From NCBI RefSeq assembly GCF_036499745.1, contig NZ_DASYDG010000030.1, positions 1 to 64,000 on the forward strand: a DNA stretch of 64,000 bases. Direction: 5' to 3'. Made by a program: the position numbers and the translations under genes. This document shows, one piece after another, positions 9,882-18,606 of this stretch; positions within the stretch are counted from its first letter, which is position 1; each line of letters begins with the position of its first letter. Source of the stretch: Pinirhizobacter sp036499745 (GTDB lineage: Bacteria > Pseudomonadota > Gammaproteobacteria > Xanthomonadales > Rhodanobacteraceae). The notes beneath the pieces were generated by a model, which worked only from the letters and a program-made list of their open reading frames with translations, searched no databases and was not told the origin of the DNA.

Positions 9882-10708
9882 TTCAGGCTGTCCGGATTCG
9901 GCCCGATGCGGTGGCCTGCATCGAGTCCGGCGATCTTCTGCATGTCCGCGGTGCTTAGCAGGAAATCGAACACGTCGAAGTTTTCCTCGATGCGCGCCGG
10001 GGTCTGCGACTTGGGGATCACCATGTGGCCGGTCTGCAGGTGCCAGCGCAGGATCACCTGGGCGACGGACTTGCCATGGGCCCCGGCGATCTGCGATAGC
10101 GTTGGATTCTTCAGCAGATCGCCGCCCTGCCCCAGCGGACTCCATGATTCGGTAACGACGTTCTTCGCCCGGTTGTGTTTCACCACATCGTTCTGCTGGA
10201 AGTCCGGGTGCAGCTCGATCTGGTTGACCACAGGAGCGACGCCGGTCTCGGCGATCAGGTGGTCCACGTGGGCGGGATTGAAGTTGGACACACCGACACT
10301 GCGGATGCGACCTTCGTCGCGCAGGCGGATCATCGCCCTGAAGGTATCGACGTAAGTGCCCTTCGCCGGCATTGGCCAATGGATCAGGTACATGTCCACG
10401 TAGTCGGTGCCCAGCAGCTTCAGGCTTTTGTCGAAGGCGCGAAGCGTGCTGTCGAAGCCCTGGTCGGCGTTCCATAGCTTGGTGGTGAGGAAAATCTCCT
10501 CGCGGGGAACGCCGCCACGGCGCAGGCCTTCCCCGGTGCCTTTCTCGTTGCCGTAGATGGCGGCGGTGTCGACGGAGCGGTAGCCGGCCTTGATGGCGCT
10601 GGCCACGGCCTCGGTCGCCACGTTGTCATCGATCTGCCATACGCCGAAGCCCAGTTGCGGCGCCGTGTGGCCGTCGTTGAGGGTAAGCCGGGGTTGCCTG
10701 GCGGTCAT
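9878..10708 (-). CDS. Aldo/keto reductase, 2,5-diketo-D-gluconate reductase type
   Basis: A 276-residue NADPH-dependent oxidoreductase with a TIM barrel. The catalytic tetrad is visible: Asp in SVDTAAIYGNE, with the Tyr in the same block; Lys in LTTKLWN; and His in YLIHWP. The C-terminal cofactor block VIPKSQTPARIEENFDVFDF is typical of AKR5-like DkgA/DkgB proteins. The substrate is uncertain because such enzymes reduce many small aldehydes and ketones. The ATG at 10708 has GGAG seven bases upstream; an in-frame extension of 24 residues further upstream is not conserved. The gene is convergent with aat and downstream of ispG on the same strand. Confidence 0.88.
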   Translation of the reverse strand: MTARQPRLTLNDGHTAPQLGFGVWQIDDNVATEAVASAIKAGYRSVDTAAIYGNEKGTGEGLRRGGVPREEIFLTTKLWNADQGFDSTLRAFDKSLKLLGTDYVDMYLIHWPMPAKGTYVDTFRAMIRLRDEGRIRSVGVSNFNPAHVDHLIAETGVAPVVNQIELHPDFQQNDVVKHNRAKNVVTESWSPLGQGGDLLKNPTLSQIAGAHGKSVAQVILRWHLQTGHMVIPKSQTPARIEENFDVFDFLLSTADMQKIAGLDAGHRIGPNPDSLN

Positions 10709-10783
10709 GCAATGCTCCATGGGTGAAAACGCCTGAGTGTATTCCCATGGCGGCAGTGAACGCAGGATCAACTCCTGCATGAA

Positions 10784-12037
10784 CTATCGCTGGGCGTAAT
10801 GCGTTTCGACGTAGTTGTCGAGGATGCCGACGAACTCATCGGCGATGTTGTCGCCGCGCAAGGTCATGGCTTTCTCACCGTCGATGAACACCGGCGCCGA
10901 GGGCGCCTCACCGTTGCCCGGCAGCGAGATGCCGATGTTGGCGTGGCGCGACTCGCCCGGACCGTTGACGATGCAACCCATCACGGCCAGGGTGAGGTTT
11001 TCCACACCGTCGTACTTCACCCGCCATTCGGGCATCTTTCCGCGCACGTGCGCCTGCACCGTCTTTGCCAGTTCCTGGAAGAATTCACTGGTGGTGCGAC
11101 CGCAGCCCGGGCACGCGGTAACCAGGGGGGTGAACGCGCGCAGTCCCATGGTCTGCAGCAGTTCCTGCGCCACGATCACCTCGTTGGTGCGCGACTGGCC
11201 GGGTTCGGGGGTAAGCGAGATGCGGATGGTGTCGCCGATGCCTTCCTGCATCAACACCGCCAGCGCCGCGGCGGAGGCGGTGATGCCCTTCGAACCCATG
11301 CCGGCTTCGGTCAGGCCCAGGTGCAGGGCGTAATCGCCGCGGGTGGTGATATCACGGTACACGGCGATCAATTCCTGTACGCCGGAAACCTTGCACGAAA
11401 GGATGATGCGGTTTCGCGGCAGTCCGATTTCCTCCGCGCGGGCGGCGGAATCCAGCGCCGAACGGATCAGTGCTTCCCGTGCCACGTGGCTGGCATCCCA
11501 GGGATCGCTGCGCGTGGAGTTTTCATCCATGAGCGCCGCCACCATCGATTGATCCAGCGAGCCCCAGTTGGCGCCGATGCGAACGGGTTTGTCGTACTTC
11601 AGTGCGAACTCGATGATCGAGGCGAACTGGGTGTCTTTCTTCTTGCCGAACCCGACATTGCCGGGGTTGATGCGGTACTTGGCCAGCGCCTGGGCGCAGG
11701 CGGGCTCGCCCTGCAACAACTGGTGGCCGTTGTAATGGAAGTCGCCGATCATCGGCACCTGCACGCCCATCATGTCAAGGCGCTCGACGATGCGCGGCAC
11801 AGCGGCCGCGGCGGCCGGTGTATTGACCGTGATGCGTACCAGTTCGGAGCCTGCGCGCGCCAGTTCGGCGATCTGTTTGGCGGTGCTTGCCGGGTCTTCG
11901 GTGTCGGTGTTGGTCATCGACTGCACCACCACCGGCGCACCACCACCCACCAGTACATTGCCGACGCGAACGCCGATACTGGGGCGGCGCTGTTGCGGCG
12001 TGGCATCACGCGGGGAATAAGGGGAAGCTTCGGTCAT
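10784..12037 (-). CDS. ispG: 4-hydroxy-3-methylbut-2-enyl-diphosphate synthase IspG
   Basis: A 417-residue [4Fe-4S] enzyme of the non-mevalonate (MEP) isoprenoid pathway that makes HMBPP from the cyclic diphosphate. The N-terminal TIM-barrel block VVVQSMTNTDTED is diagnostic. The C-terminal cluster-binding region holds ACPGCGRTT and, later, AVMGCIVNGPGE with the remaining cysteine ligand and conserved Glu. Length is normal for a bacterial two-domain enzyme without the plant-type insert. The preceding intergenic region to the divergent cardiolipin synthase-like gene is about 170 bases and presumably holds both promoters. Confidence 0.97.
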   Translation of the reverse strand: MTEASPYSPRDATPQQRRPSIGVRVGNVLVGGGAPVVVQSMTNTDTEDPASTAKQIAELARAGSELVRITVNTPAAAAAVPRIVERLDMMGVQVPMIGDFHYNGHQLLQGEPACAQALAKYRINPGNVGFGKKKDTQFASIIEFALKYDKPVRIGANWGSLDQSMVAALMDENSTRSDPWDASHVAREALIRSALDSAARAEEIGLPRNRIILSCKVSGVQELIAVYRDITTRGDYALHLGLTEAGMGSKGITASAAALAVLMQEGIGDTIRISLTPEPGQSRTNEVIVAQELLQTMGLRAFTPLVTACPGCGRTTSEFFQELAKTVQAHVRGKMPEWRVKYDGVENLTLAVMGCIVNGPGESRHANIGISLPGNGEAPSAPVFIDGEKAMTLRGDNIADEFVGILDNYVETHYAQR

Positions 12038-12206
12038 GGGGTCGATATGGGGGCTATGCGGCCAGGTGCCTAGGATACCGCAAGCGCCATGACCGCCCGC
12101 GGTCAGGCGGCATGCAGGCGGCGAGGCCCGGTAAACGCTCCGATGACGGCATGCACGGCATCATGCCAGACTCGCTTTCATCGCACGCACGGAAACCCCT
12201 GCCTCC

Positions 12207-13700
12207 ATGACTTCCCGCCACGCCCGCCAGGCAGCGTCGGACCGGCGCCTGGCCGAACAGGCGCTGAGCCGCTCCGCGCGCGCACCATTGGTTGCCGGAA
12301 ACGACGTCGAATTGATGATCGACGCCCAGGTGCATTTCGATCAATGGCTCGAGGCCATCAAAAACGCCAAAGAGCGGATCTTCCTCGAGAACTACATCAT
12401 TCGCGACGACGAAGTGGGGCGGGCGTTCCGCGATGCCCTGGTGGAACGCGCCAGCGCCGGCGTGTTCGTGGCGGTGATCAGCGACTGGGTGGGTTGCCTG
12501 GGGCAATCGCGCCCATCGTTCTGGACGCCGCTGCGCGCCGCCGGTGGCCAGGTGCGCATCCATAATCCGCCGCGCATCGGCAGCCCCTTCGGCTGGGTAA
12601 GCCGCAACCACCGCAAACTCCTGACCACCGATGGACGCCTGGGTTTTCTTTCAGGCGTGTGCATCAGTGCCAAGTGGCTGGGTAACCCGAAGAAGGACAT
12701 CCCACCCTGGCGCGATACCGGCGTATCGATCCGTGGGCCGGCCGTGGCGGAACTGGACAACGCTTTCTTCGACAGCTGGGCCGATATCGCCGATCCGCTG
12801 GAACTGCCGCCGCCGGTGGCTTGTCCTGAGGTGGGGAATATCGCCCTTCGGGTGGTGGCCAACCAGCCGTACACGGCCGGCACCTATCGCCTGGACCAGA
12901 TGATCGCGGCGCTGGCAACGAAATCCCTGTGGCTGACCGATGCCTATTTCGTGGGCATCGCGCCCTACGTGCAGGCGCTTTGCGCGGCCGCGCGCGACGG
13001 CGTGGACGTGCGCCTGCTGGTGCCGGGCACAAGCGATATCCCGCTGGTGGCCGGTATGTCGCGCGCCGGTTACAAACCGTTGTTGAAGGCCGGTGTCCGG
13101 GTGTTCGAATGGAACGGTTCGATGCTGCACGCGAAAACAGCGGTAGCCGACGGCCAGTGGGCGCGCGTGGGTTCGTCCAACCTCAACATCCAAAGCTGGC
13201 TGGGCAACCGCGAGATCGACGTGGCCATCGAAGATGAGGGCTTCGCCGGGCAGATGGCGCGGCAGTATGAAACGGACCTTGAGAACGCTACCGAGATCGT
13301 TCTGGCGCCGTCGCGACGTTCGCGAGGCCGCGAGCGCGTGGCCAGCAGCGAACCCCGCCCGCCACGTCCGTCCCGGTCCGGTGGCAGCTCCAGCCGCGCC
13401 GCCGCCAGCGCACTGCGCCTGGCCAATACCGTGGGCGCCGCGTTGAGCGAACGCCGCGTCCTGGGCGACACCGAAACCGGACCGGTGCTTGCAGGCTTCT
13501 TCGGGCTGCTGGTGCTGGGCGCCATCGGCGTGTTCTGGCCGCGAGGCCTGGCGTGGCCCCTGGCGGCGATCGCCCTTTGGTTTTCGCTGAATCTTGCGGT
13601 GCGCTGGGTGCAGCTGCGGGCCCAGCGCGGGAAGGCGGACGCGGACAGGCCCGATCCCTCGATGGAGCCGCACCCTGGCTCGAAACGGAGCGGCGAATGA
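12207..13700 (+). CDS. Cardiolipin synthase-like phospholipase D family protein
   Basis: A 497-residue PLD-superfamily protein with two HKD motifs: HRKLLTTDG at residues 135-143 and LHAKTAVADG at 307-316, each followed by Gly-Ser or Ser-Asn context. Such enzymes condense two phosphatidylglycerol molecules, or PG with PE, into cardiolipin. It has no N-terminal membrane helices. It carries instead an Arg/Ser-rich stretch (about 345-385) and a C-terminal hydrophobic segment at about 425-465 that could anchor it, an arrangement closer to ClsB-type than ClsA. It ends 52 bases before the operator in front of the fucose operon. Confidence 0.85.
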   Translation: MTSRHARQAASDRRLAEQALSRSARAPLVAGNDVELMIDAQVHFDQWLEAIKNAKERIFLENYIIRDDEVGRAFRDALVERASAGVFVAVISDWVGCLGQSRPSFWTPLRAAGGQVRIHNPPRIGSPFGWVSRNHRKLLTTDGRLGFLSGVCISAKWLGNPKKDIPPWRDTGVSIRGPAVAELDNAFFDSWADIADPLELPPPVACPEVGNIALRVVANQPYTAGTYRLDQMIAALATKSLWLTDAYFVGIAPYVQALCAAARDGVDVRLLVPGTSDIPLVAGMSRAGYKPLLKAGVRVFEWNGSMLHAKTAVADGQWARVGSSNLNIQSWLGNREIDVAIEDEGFAGQMARQYETDLENATEIVLAPSRRSRGRERVASSEPRPPRPSRSGGSSSRAAASALRLANTVGAALSERRVLGDTETGPVLAGFFGLLVLGAIGVFWPRGLAWPLAAIALWFSLNLAVRWVQLRAQRGKADADRPDPSMEPHPGSKRSGE

Positions 13701-13752
13701 ATACCTCGCGCATCGCGCGGAGGTTGTTGCATCGCAGCTTGGCTTTGTACAC

Positions 13753-13773
13753 ATATGAACGTAAAGTTCATAT
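13753..13773. promoter_or_regulatory. Putative IclR-family operator in front of the fucose operon
   Basis: A near-perfect inverted repeat: ATATGAAC, five bases GTAAA, then GTTCATAT. The same ATGAAC-N5-GTTCAT core recurs at 21483-21499 between fucP and the divergent IclR gene, and both copies are followed by a similar CACACAAGACG or CACGCACAAGACG sequence. Two copies at the two promoters of one pathway strongly suggest the binding site of the local regulator. The site covers the ATG at 13755, which argues that translation of the first gene starts at 13797 instead. Confidence 0.75.
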
Positions 13774-13796
13774 ACACACAAGACGACGGAATCCCG

Positions 13797-14801
13797 ATGT
13801 CCCTCCCCGGCGAGGCGCCCGACCGCACTGACCGCTTGAAATCGCGGGTCGGGGCGTTGTCGCCGCTCTCGTTCGGTGCGGCGCCCATCGGCAACCTTTA
13901 TTCCGGCGTCGACGATGCCGTGGCCCAGGCGGCCGTTGCCGCCGCCTTCGAATCGGGCATGACCCATTTCGATACGGCCCCGTATTACGGCTACGGACTG
14001 TCGGAAAGCCGGTTGGGCGATGCCCTGGCCGGCATCCATCGTCACCGATTCACCCTTTCCACCAAGGTCGGCCGGCTCGTTGAGCATGGCAGCGCACCGA
14101 CCGGTGACGGCTTCGCCGTCGACGGCCGGCACGCGGTATTCGACTACAGCCGGGACGGCGTCATGCGTTCGGTGGAAGAGAGCCTGCGCCGGCTCCGCAC
14201 CGACCACGTCGACATCCTGCTGCTGCATGACATCGGCAGCCTCGTCCATGGCGAACACGCGTCGGCCGTATTGCAGCAGGCGCTCGACGAGGCCCTTCCC
14301 GCCATGGCGGCACTTCGCGACCAGGGTGTATGCCGGGCGGTCGGCATCGGCGTGAATGAAGAATCCGTGTGCCTGGAAGTGATGCCGCGCTTCGAACTGG
14401 ACACCATCCTGCTGGCCGGCCGCTTCACCCTGTTCGAGCAGGCGCAGAGCCTTCGGGTGATGTCCATGGCCTATCGCAGCGGCGTGGCGATCATGGCGGG
14501 TGCGCCCTATAACTCAGGCCTTCTCGGCGCCGGGGACGGACCAGGCAGTACCTACAACTACGAGCCAGTCAGCGAAACGATCCGCGCACGGGCCCAGCGC
14601 TACTACGACATCGGCCGCGCCGAACACGTCGACATCGGCGCGGCGGCGCTGCAATTCCCGCTCATGCATCCGGCCGTGGCCACCGTGGTCTGCGGGCTGC
14701 GCTCCCCTGATGAAGTGCATGCCGCCACGCGGCGCATGGCCGCTTCCCTGCCGGCCACGTTATGGGCGCGCCTGCGCGACGAAGGCCTGGTAGCGGCATG
14801 A
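13797..14801 (+). CDS. Aldo/keto reductase, probable L-fucose (D-threo-aldose) 1-dehydrogenase
   Basis: A 334-residue NAD(P)-dependent TIM-barrel oxidoreductase, inferred to oxidise L-fucopyranose to L-fucono-lactone. Family marks are LSFGAAPIGNLY, HFDTAPYYGYGLSESRLG (catalytic Asp and Tyr), STKVGR (Lys), ILLLHDIG (His) and the C-terminal ALQFPLMHPAV. This is the D-threo-aldose 1-dehydrogenase branch used in the Xanthomonas fucose pathway. I start it at the ATG at 13797, behind GACGGA, because the other in-frame ATG at 13755 lies in the operator palindrome. It heads a tightly packed operon and overlaps the lactonase gene by ATGA. The substrate assignment rests on the neighbours. Confidence 0.85.
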   Translation: MSLPGEAPDRTDRLKSRVGALSPLSFGAAPIGNLYSGVDDAVAQAAVAAAFESGMTHFDTAPYYGYGLSESRLGDALAGIHRHRFTLSTKVGRLVEHGSAPTGDGFAVDGRHAVFDYSRDGVMRSVEESLRRLRTDHVDILLLHDIGSLVHGEHASAVLQQALDEALPAMAALRDQGVCRAVGIGVNEESVCLEVMPRFELDTILLAGRFTLFEQAQSLRVMSMAYRSGVAIMAGAPYNSGLLGAGDGPGSTYNYEPVSETIRARAQRYYDIGRAEHVDIGAAALQFPLMHPAVATVVCGLRSPDEVHAATRRMAASLPATLWARLRDEGLVAA

Positions 14802-15673
14802 TCGTCGACGCCCACCAGCACTACTGGAAACCTTCCCGCGGCGATTACGGCTGGCTGGCCGGGGCGCCGGCGTCCCTGCGCCAGGATTTTCTTCCCCAGG
14901 ACATCGCCGCCATCCGCGACGAAGCCGGAGTCGAAGCGTGTGTACTGGTGCAGGCGGCTCCCAGCGAGGACGAAACCCGCTTCCTGTTCGAACTGGCACG
15001 CCAGGACGCCAGCGTGGCAGGCGTGGTGGGCTGGGTGGATTTTGAAGCACCGGATGTCGACTCACGCATCGCGGCGCTGGCCATCGACGGACGCAACCTG
15101 CTGGTGGGACTACGCCCCATGGCGCAGGACATCGAGGACCCGGACTGGCTCGACAGCGCATGCATCGACGCTGCATTCACCAGCTTGCACGCGCGCGAAC
15201 TGGCCTTCGATGCCCTGGTAGGACCATCGCAATGGCCTGCGCTGCAGCGGCGGCTCGACCGCGAGCCACGGCTTCGCGTGGCGGTGGACCACGGCGCCAA
15301 ACCCGACCTTGCCGATGGCAGTTTCTCGCGCTGGGCCACGTGCATCGAGCGGCTGGCCAGGTACCCCAATGTGCACTGCAAGTTCTCAGGTCTCCTGACC
15401 CAGCTCACGCCCGATCAGGATCCGTCCACCATCACGCCGTACGTCGAACACCTGTTCTCAAGCTTCGGGCCCGCGCGCCTGATGTGGGGCAGCGACTGGC
15501 CGGTGGCGACGTTGCGCTGCGATTACGCCACGTGGCTGCGACTGGCCTTGCGCTACGTCCGTGCACTCACGCCAGATCACGAGGCGGCGCTGATGGGCGG
15601 TAACGCGGCGCGTTTCTACCGCCTGGACCTCTCCCGCCAATCCCTTCCCGCACATGCCATGGCCCGCCAATGA
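14798..15673 (+). CDS. Amidohydrolase-family L-fucono-lactonase
   Basis: A 291-residue Amidohydro_2 TIM-barrel hydrolase expected to open L-fucono-1,5-lactone to L-fuconate. The metal-binding start MIVDAHQHYWKPSRGDYGWL is the signature of this lactonase group, and the end has LMWGSDWPV with the catalytic Asp. Known members act on fuconolactone or related sugar lactones. Start and stop both overlap neighbours by ATGA (14798-14801 and 15670-15673), so it is translationally coupled on both sides. No signal peptide; cytoplasmic. Confidence 0.88.
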   Translation: MIVDAHQHYWKPSRGDYGWLAGAPASLRQDFLPQDIAAIRDEAGVEACVLVQAAPSEDETRFLFELARQDASVAGVVGWVDFEAPDVDSRIAALAIDGRNLLVGLRPMAQDIEDPDWLDSACIDAAFTSLHARELAFDALVGPSQWPALQRRLDREPRLRVAVDHGAKPDLADGSFSRWATCIERLARYPNVHCKFSGLLTQLTPDQDPSTITPYVEHLFSSFGPARLMWGSDWPVATLRCDYATWLRLALRYVRALTPDHEAALMGGNAARFYRLDLSRQSLPAHAMARQ

Positions 15674-16422
15674 CCCTTGAGACTTCCCGCCGCCTGGCGG
15701 GCAAACGCGCCTTCGTCACTGCCGCCGGTGCCGGTATCGGCCGCGCCACCGCGCTGGCCTTCGCCGCTGCAGGTGCGCAGGTGCTGGCGACCGACATCGA
15801 TGCTTCGGCGTTGGCGTCGCTGGCCGAAGAACACCCCGGCATCGCCACGCAGGTGCTGGACGTTACCGACCTGGCCGCCATCACCGCCATCGCGAAGCAT
15901 CCGGTGGACGTGTTGTTCAACTGCGCAGGCTTCGTCCATGCCGGGACCATCCTGGATACTGACGAAAGCGCGTGGCGGCGTTCGTTCGCCATCAACGTGG
16001 ACAGCATGTTCCACCTTTGCCGCGCCGTGCTTCCGGGCATGCTCGAACGCGGGCAAGGCAGCATCGTGAACATGTCCTCGGTGGCGTCAAGCATCAAGGG
16101 CGTGCCCAACCGCTTTGCCTATGGCACCACCAAGGCCGCGGTGATCGGCCTCACCCGCTCCATCGCGGCTGATTACGTATCGCGCGGCGTGCGCTGCAAT
16201 GCCATTTGCCCCGGCACGGTGAAGACGCCATCACTGGGTGAACGTGTACGTGCCCTGGGTGGCGATGAAGCGGCGGTCTGGAAAAGTTTCACCGACCGCC
16301 AGCCGATGGACCGCCTGGGGACACCTGGGGAAATCGCCGCGCTCGCCGTGTACCTGGCCTCCGACGAATCGTCTTTCACCACCGGCACCGTGCACGTCAT
16401 CGACGGCGGCTGGTCGAACTAG
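15670..16422 (+). CDS. SDR, probable 2-keto-3-deoxy-L-fuconate dehydrogenase
   Basis: A 250-residue short-chain dehydrogenase. The NAD motif is TAAGAGIGRATA, the Asp after strand 2 is in VLATDIDAS (suggesting NAD preference), the NCAG motif is FNCAGFVHAG, and the catalytic Ser and YxxxK are in SSVASSIKG and AYGTTKAA. By position it should oxidise the C4 hydroxyl of 2-keto-3-deoxy-L-fuconate to the 2,4-diketo acid, the step done by the SDR of the Xanthomonas campestris fucose cluster. It overlaps the lactonase by four bases and precedes the hydrolase by ten. Confidence 0.87.
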   Translation: MTLETSRRLAGKRAFVTAAGAGIGRATALAFAAAGAQVLATDIDASALASLAEEHPGIATQVLDVTDLAAITAIAKHPVDVLFNCAGFVHAGTILDTDESAWRRSFAINVDSMFHLCRAVLPGMLERGQGSIVNMSSVASSIKGVPNRFAYGTTKAAVIGLTRSIAADYVSRGVRCNAICPGTVKTPSLGERVRALGGDEAAVWKSFTDRQPMDRLGTPGEIAALAVYLASDESSFTTGTVHVIDGGWSN

Positions 16423-16432
16423 GAATGTATCG

Positions 16433-17287
16433 ATGAAACTGTTTCGACATGGCAATCCCGGAGCCGAGCGTCCAGGTCTTGTGGATGCCGATGGCGTGCT
16501 GCGAGACCTGGGCGGCAAGGTTCCCGACATCACCGGCGCCACCTTGTCGCCTGCATCGCTCAAGACGTTGGCGTCGATCGATCCTTCCACCCTCCCACGC
16601 GTCGAGGCCGGCGTCCGCCTTGGTTCCGCCGTGGGCAACGTGGGCAAGATGATCTGCGTGGGCATGAACTATGCCGACCACGCCGCCGAGACCGGCGCAC
16701 CGATTCCCGAACAGCCGGTGCTGTTCATGAAAGCCACCACGGCCATCATGGGCCCGAACGACGACGTGGTGATCCCGCGTGGCTCGGTGAAGACCGACTG
16801 GGAAGTGGAGTTGGGCGTGGTGATCGGCACGGTCGCGCGCGATGTAACGGTAGCCCAGGCGCTAAGCCATGTTGCCGGCTACATGGTGGTCAACGACCTT
16901 TCCGAGCGCGAATTTCAGATGGAGCATGGCGGCCAGTGGGTGAAGGGCAAGAGCTGCGACACCTTCGGCCCGCTGGGCCCGTGGCTGGTCACCACCGACG
17001 ATATTCCCGATCCGCAGAACCTGGATCTCTGGCTAAGCGTCAACGGGCATCGATACCAGTCCAGCAACACCCGGAACATGGTGTTCGGCGTGGCGAAACT
17101 GGTGAGCTACATCAGCCGCTACATGACCTTGATGCCGGGCGATGTGATCAGCACCGGCACACCGGCGGGTGTGGGGCTGGGCCTGAAGCCGCCCACCTAC
17201 CTCAAGGCTGGCGACGTGATGGAACTGGGTATCGAAGGCCTGGGCGAGCAGCGCCAGGTGGCGCATGCCCATCGGGCGGACCGCTGA
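16433..17287 (+). CDS. Fumarylacetoacetate hydrolase family, probable 2,4-diketo-3-deoxy-L-fuconate hydrolase
   Basis: A 284-residue FAH-fold hydrolase that should split 2,4-diketo-3-deoxy-L-fuconate into L-lactate and pyruvate. The family core is clear: ICVGMNYADHAAE, the metal ligands around WEVELGVVIG, VNDLSEREFQ, KSCDTFGPLGPW and the terminal STGTPAGVGLG. A much longer in-frame reading from 16238 runs inside the SDR gene and is rejected; the ATG at 16433 begins at the FAH N-terminus. It sits between the SDR and the dehydratase, two bases before the latter. Confidence 0.88.
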   Translation: MKLFRHGNPGAERPGLVDADGVLRDLGGKVPDITGATLSPASLKTLASIDPSTLPRVEAGVRLGSAVGNVGKMICVGMNYADHAAETGAPIPEQPVLFMKATTAIMGPNDDVVIPRGSVKTDWEVELGVVIGTVARDVTVAQALSHVAGYMVVNDLSEREFQMEHGGQWVKGKSCDTFGPLGPWLVTTDDIPDPQNLDLWLSVNGHRYQSSNTRNMVFGVAKLVSYISRYMTLMPGDVISTGTPAGVGLGLKPPTYLKAGDVMELGIEGLGEQRQVAHAHRADR

Positions 17288-17289
17288 CC

Positions 17290-18603
17290 ATGGCCAGGAT
17301 CACCGCGCTTGAAACCGTCGACGTCCGTTTCCCCACGTCGCGGGAACTGGACGGCTCCGATGCGATGAACCCCGATCCTGATTATTCAGCCGCCTATGTG
17401 GTCCTGCGCACCGACGAAGGCGAGCTCTCAGGCCATGGCCTGGTCTTCACCATCGGCCGCGGCAACGACGTACAGACGGCCGCGCTCGATGCTTTGCGCC
17501 CGCACGTGGTGGGCCTTGACCTTGCCGACGTAGTGGACGACCTGGGCGGTTTCTCCGCACGCCTGGTGGGCGATTCGCAACTGCGCTGGCTTGGCCCTGA
17601 AAAGGGTGTGATGCACATGGCCATCGGCGCGGTGGTCAATGCCGCCTGGGACATGGCCGCGCGCCGCGAGGGCCTGCCCCTGTGGCGCTTCATCGCGCAG
17701 ATGAGCCCCGAGGCCCTCGTGGCCACCATCGATTTCCGGTACCTCACCGACGCCCTCACGCCGGATGAGGCGCTGGGAATGCTGCGCGCGGCCCAGCCGC
17801 ACCGGGCCGCGCGCATCTCCCGGCTGCTTGAGGAAGGTTATCCCGCCTATACGACATCGCCCGGCTGGCTGGGCTATAGCGACGAAAAACTGCAGCGCCT
17901 GGCACGCGAGGCGGTGACCGACGGCTTCAACACCATCAAGCTCAAAGTGGGCGCGCATGTGGAAGACGACATGCGACGCTGCCGCCTGGCACGCGAAGCC
18001 GTCGGCCCGGACATTGCCATTGCCGTGGACGCCAACCAGCGCTGGGACGTGCCGCAGGCCATCGAATGGATGCACCAGCTGGAAAGCTTCCGTCTGGCCT
18101 GGATCGAAGAACCCACCAGCCCCGACGACATCCTGGGCCATGCCGCCATCCGCCGCGCCATCGGCACGCCGGTATCCACCGGCGAGCACACCCACAACCG
18201 GGTGATGTTCAAGCAGCTGCTGCAGGCCGGCAGCGTGGACCTGATCCAGATCGACGCCGCGCGCGTGGGCGGGGTGAACGAGAACCTGGCCATCCTGCTG
18301 CTGGCGGCGAAGTTCGGCGTGCGCGTTTTCCCGCATGCGGGAGGCGTGGGCCTGTGCGAGCTGGTGCAACACCTGGCGATGGCCGACTACGTCGCCATCA
18401 CCGGGGCCAAGGACGATCGTGCGATCGAGTTCGTCGATCACCTGCACGAGCATTTCGTCGATCCGGTGATCCTTCGCAACGGTCGCTACATCGCCCCGGC
18501 GGCGCCAGGCTTCTCGGCCGAAATGCACCAGGCCTCGATCGATGCCCACCGCTTCCCCGATGGCCCGGTATGGCAGGATGCGCCTGTCGTCATGACGGGC
18601 TAG
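17290..18603 (+). CDS. L-fuconate dehydratase
   Basis: A 437-residue enolase-superfamily enzyme that dehydrates L-fuconate to 2-keto-3-deoxy-L-fuconate. The active site matches the characterised Xanthomonas enzyme: the KxK pair in TIKLKVG (Lys217, Lys219), metal ligands Asp247 (AVDANQRWD), Glu273 (WIEEPTSPDD) and Glu299 (STGEHTHNR), and the base His349 in FPHAGGVGLCE. Length agrees with the family (about 440). The ATG at 17290 follows the hydrolase stop closely, and the L-lactate dehydrogenase gene follows three bases after its end. Confidence 0.95.
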   Translation: MARITALETVDVRFPTSRELDGSDAMNPDPDYSAAYVVLRTDEGELSGHGLVFTIGRGNDVQTAALDALRPHVVGLDLADVVDDLGGFSARLVGDSQLRWLGPEKGVMHMAIGAVVNAAWDMAARREGLPLWRFIAQMSPEALVATIDFRYLTDALTPDEALGMLRAAQPHRAARISRLLEEGYPAYTTSPGWLGYSDEKLQRLAREAVTDGFNTIKLKVGAHVEDDMRRCRLAREAVGPDIAIAVDANQRWDVPQAIEWMHQLESFRLAWIEEPTSPDDILGHAAIRRAIGTPVSTGEHTHNRVMFKQLLQAGSVDLIQIDAARVGGVNENLAILLLAAKFGVRVFPHAGGVGLCELVQHLAMADYVAITGAKDDRAIEFVDHLHEHFVDPVILRNGRYIAPAAPGFSAEMHQASIDAHRFPDGPVWQDAPVVMTG

Positions 18604-18606
18604 ACC

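Noticed and set aside
13755..13796. ATG at 13755 as start of the aldose dehydrogenase
   Set aside because: It lies within the palindrome shared with the fucP-regulator region and lacks a ribosome site; the ATG at 13797 fits the family start.
12651..14258. A 535-codon minus-strand frame across the cardiolipin synthase-like gene and the fucose dehydrogenase
   Set aside because: Crosses two recognised genes and the operator; no domain.
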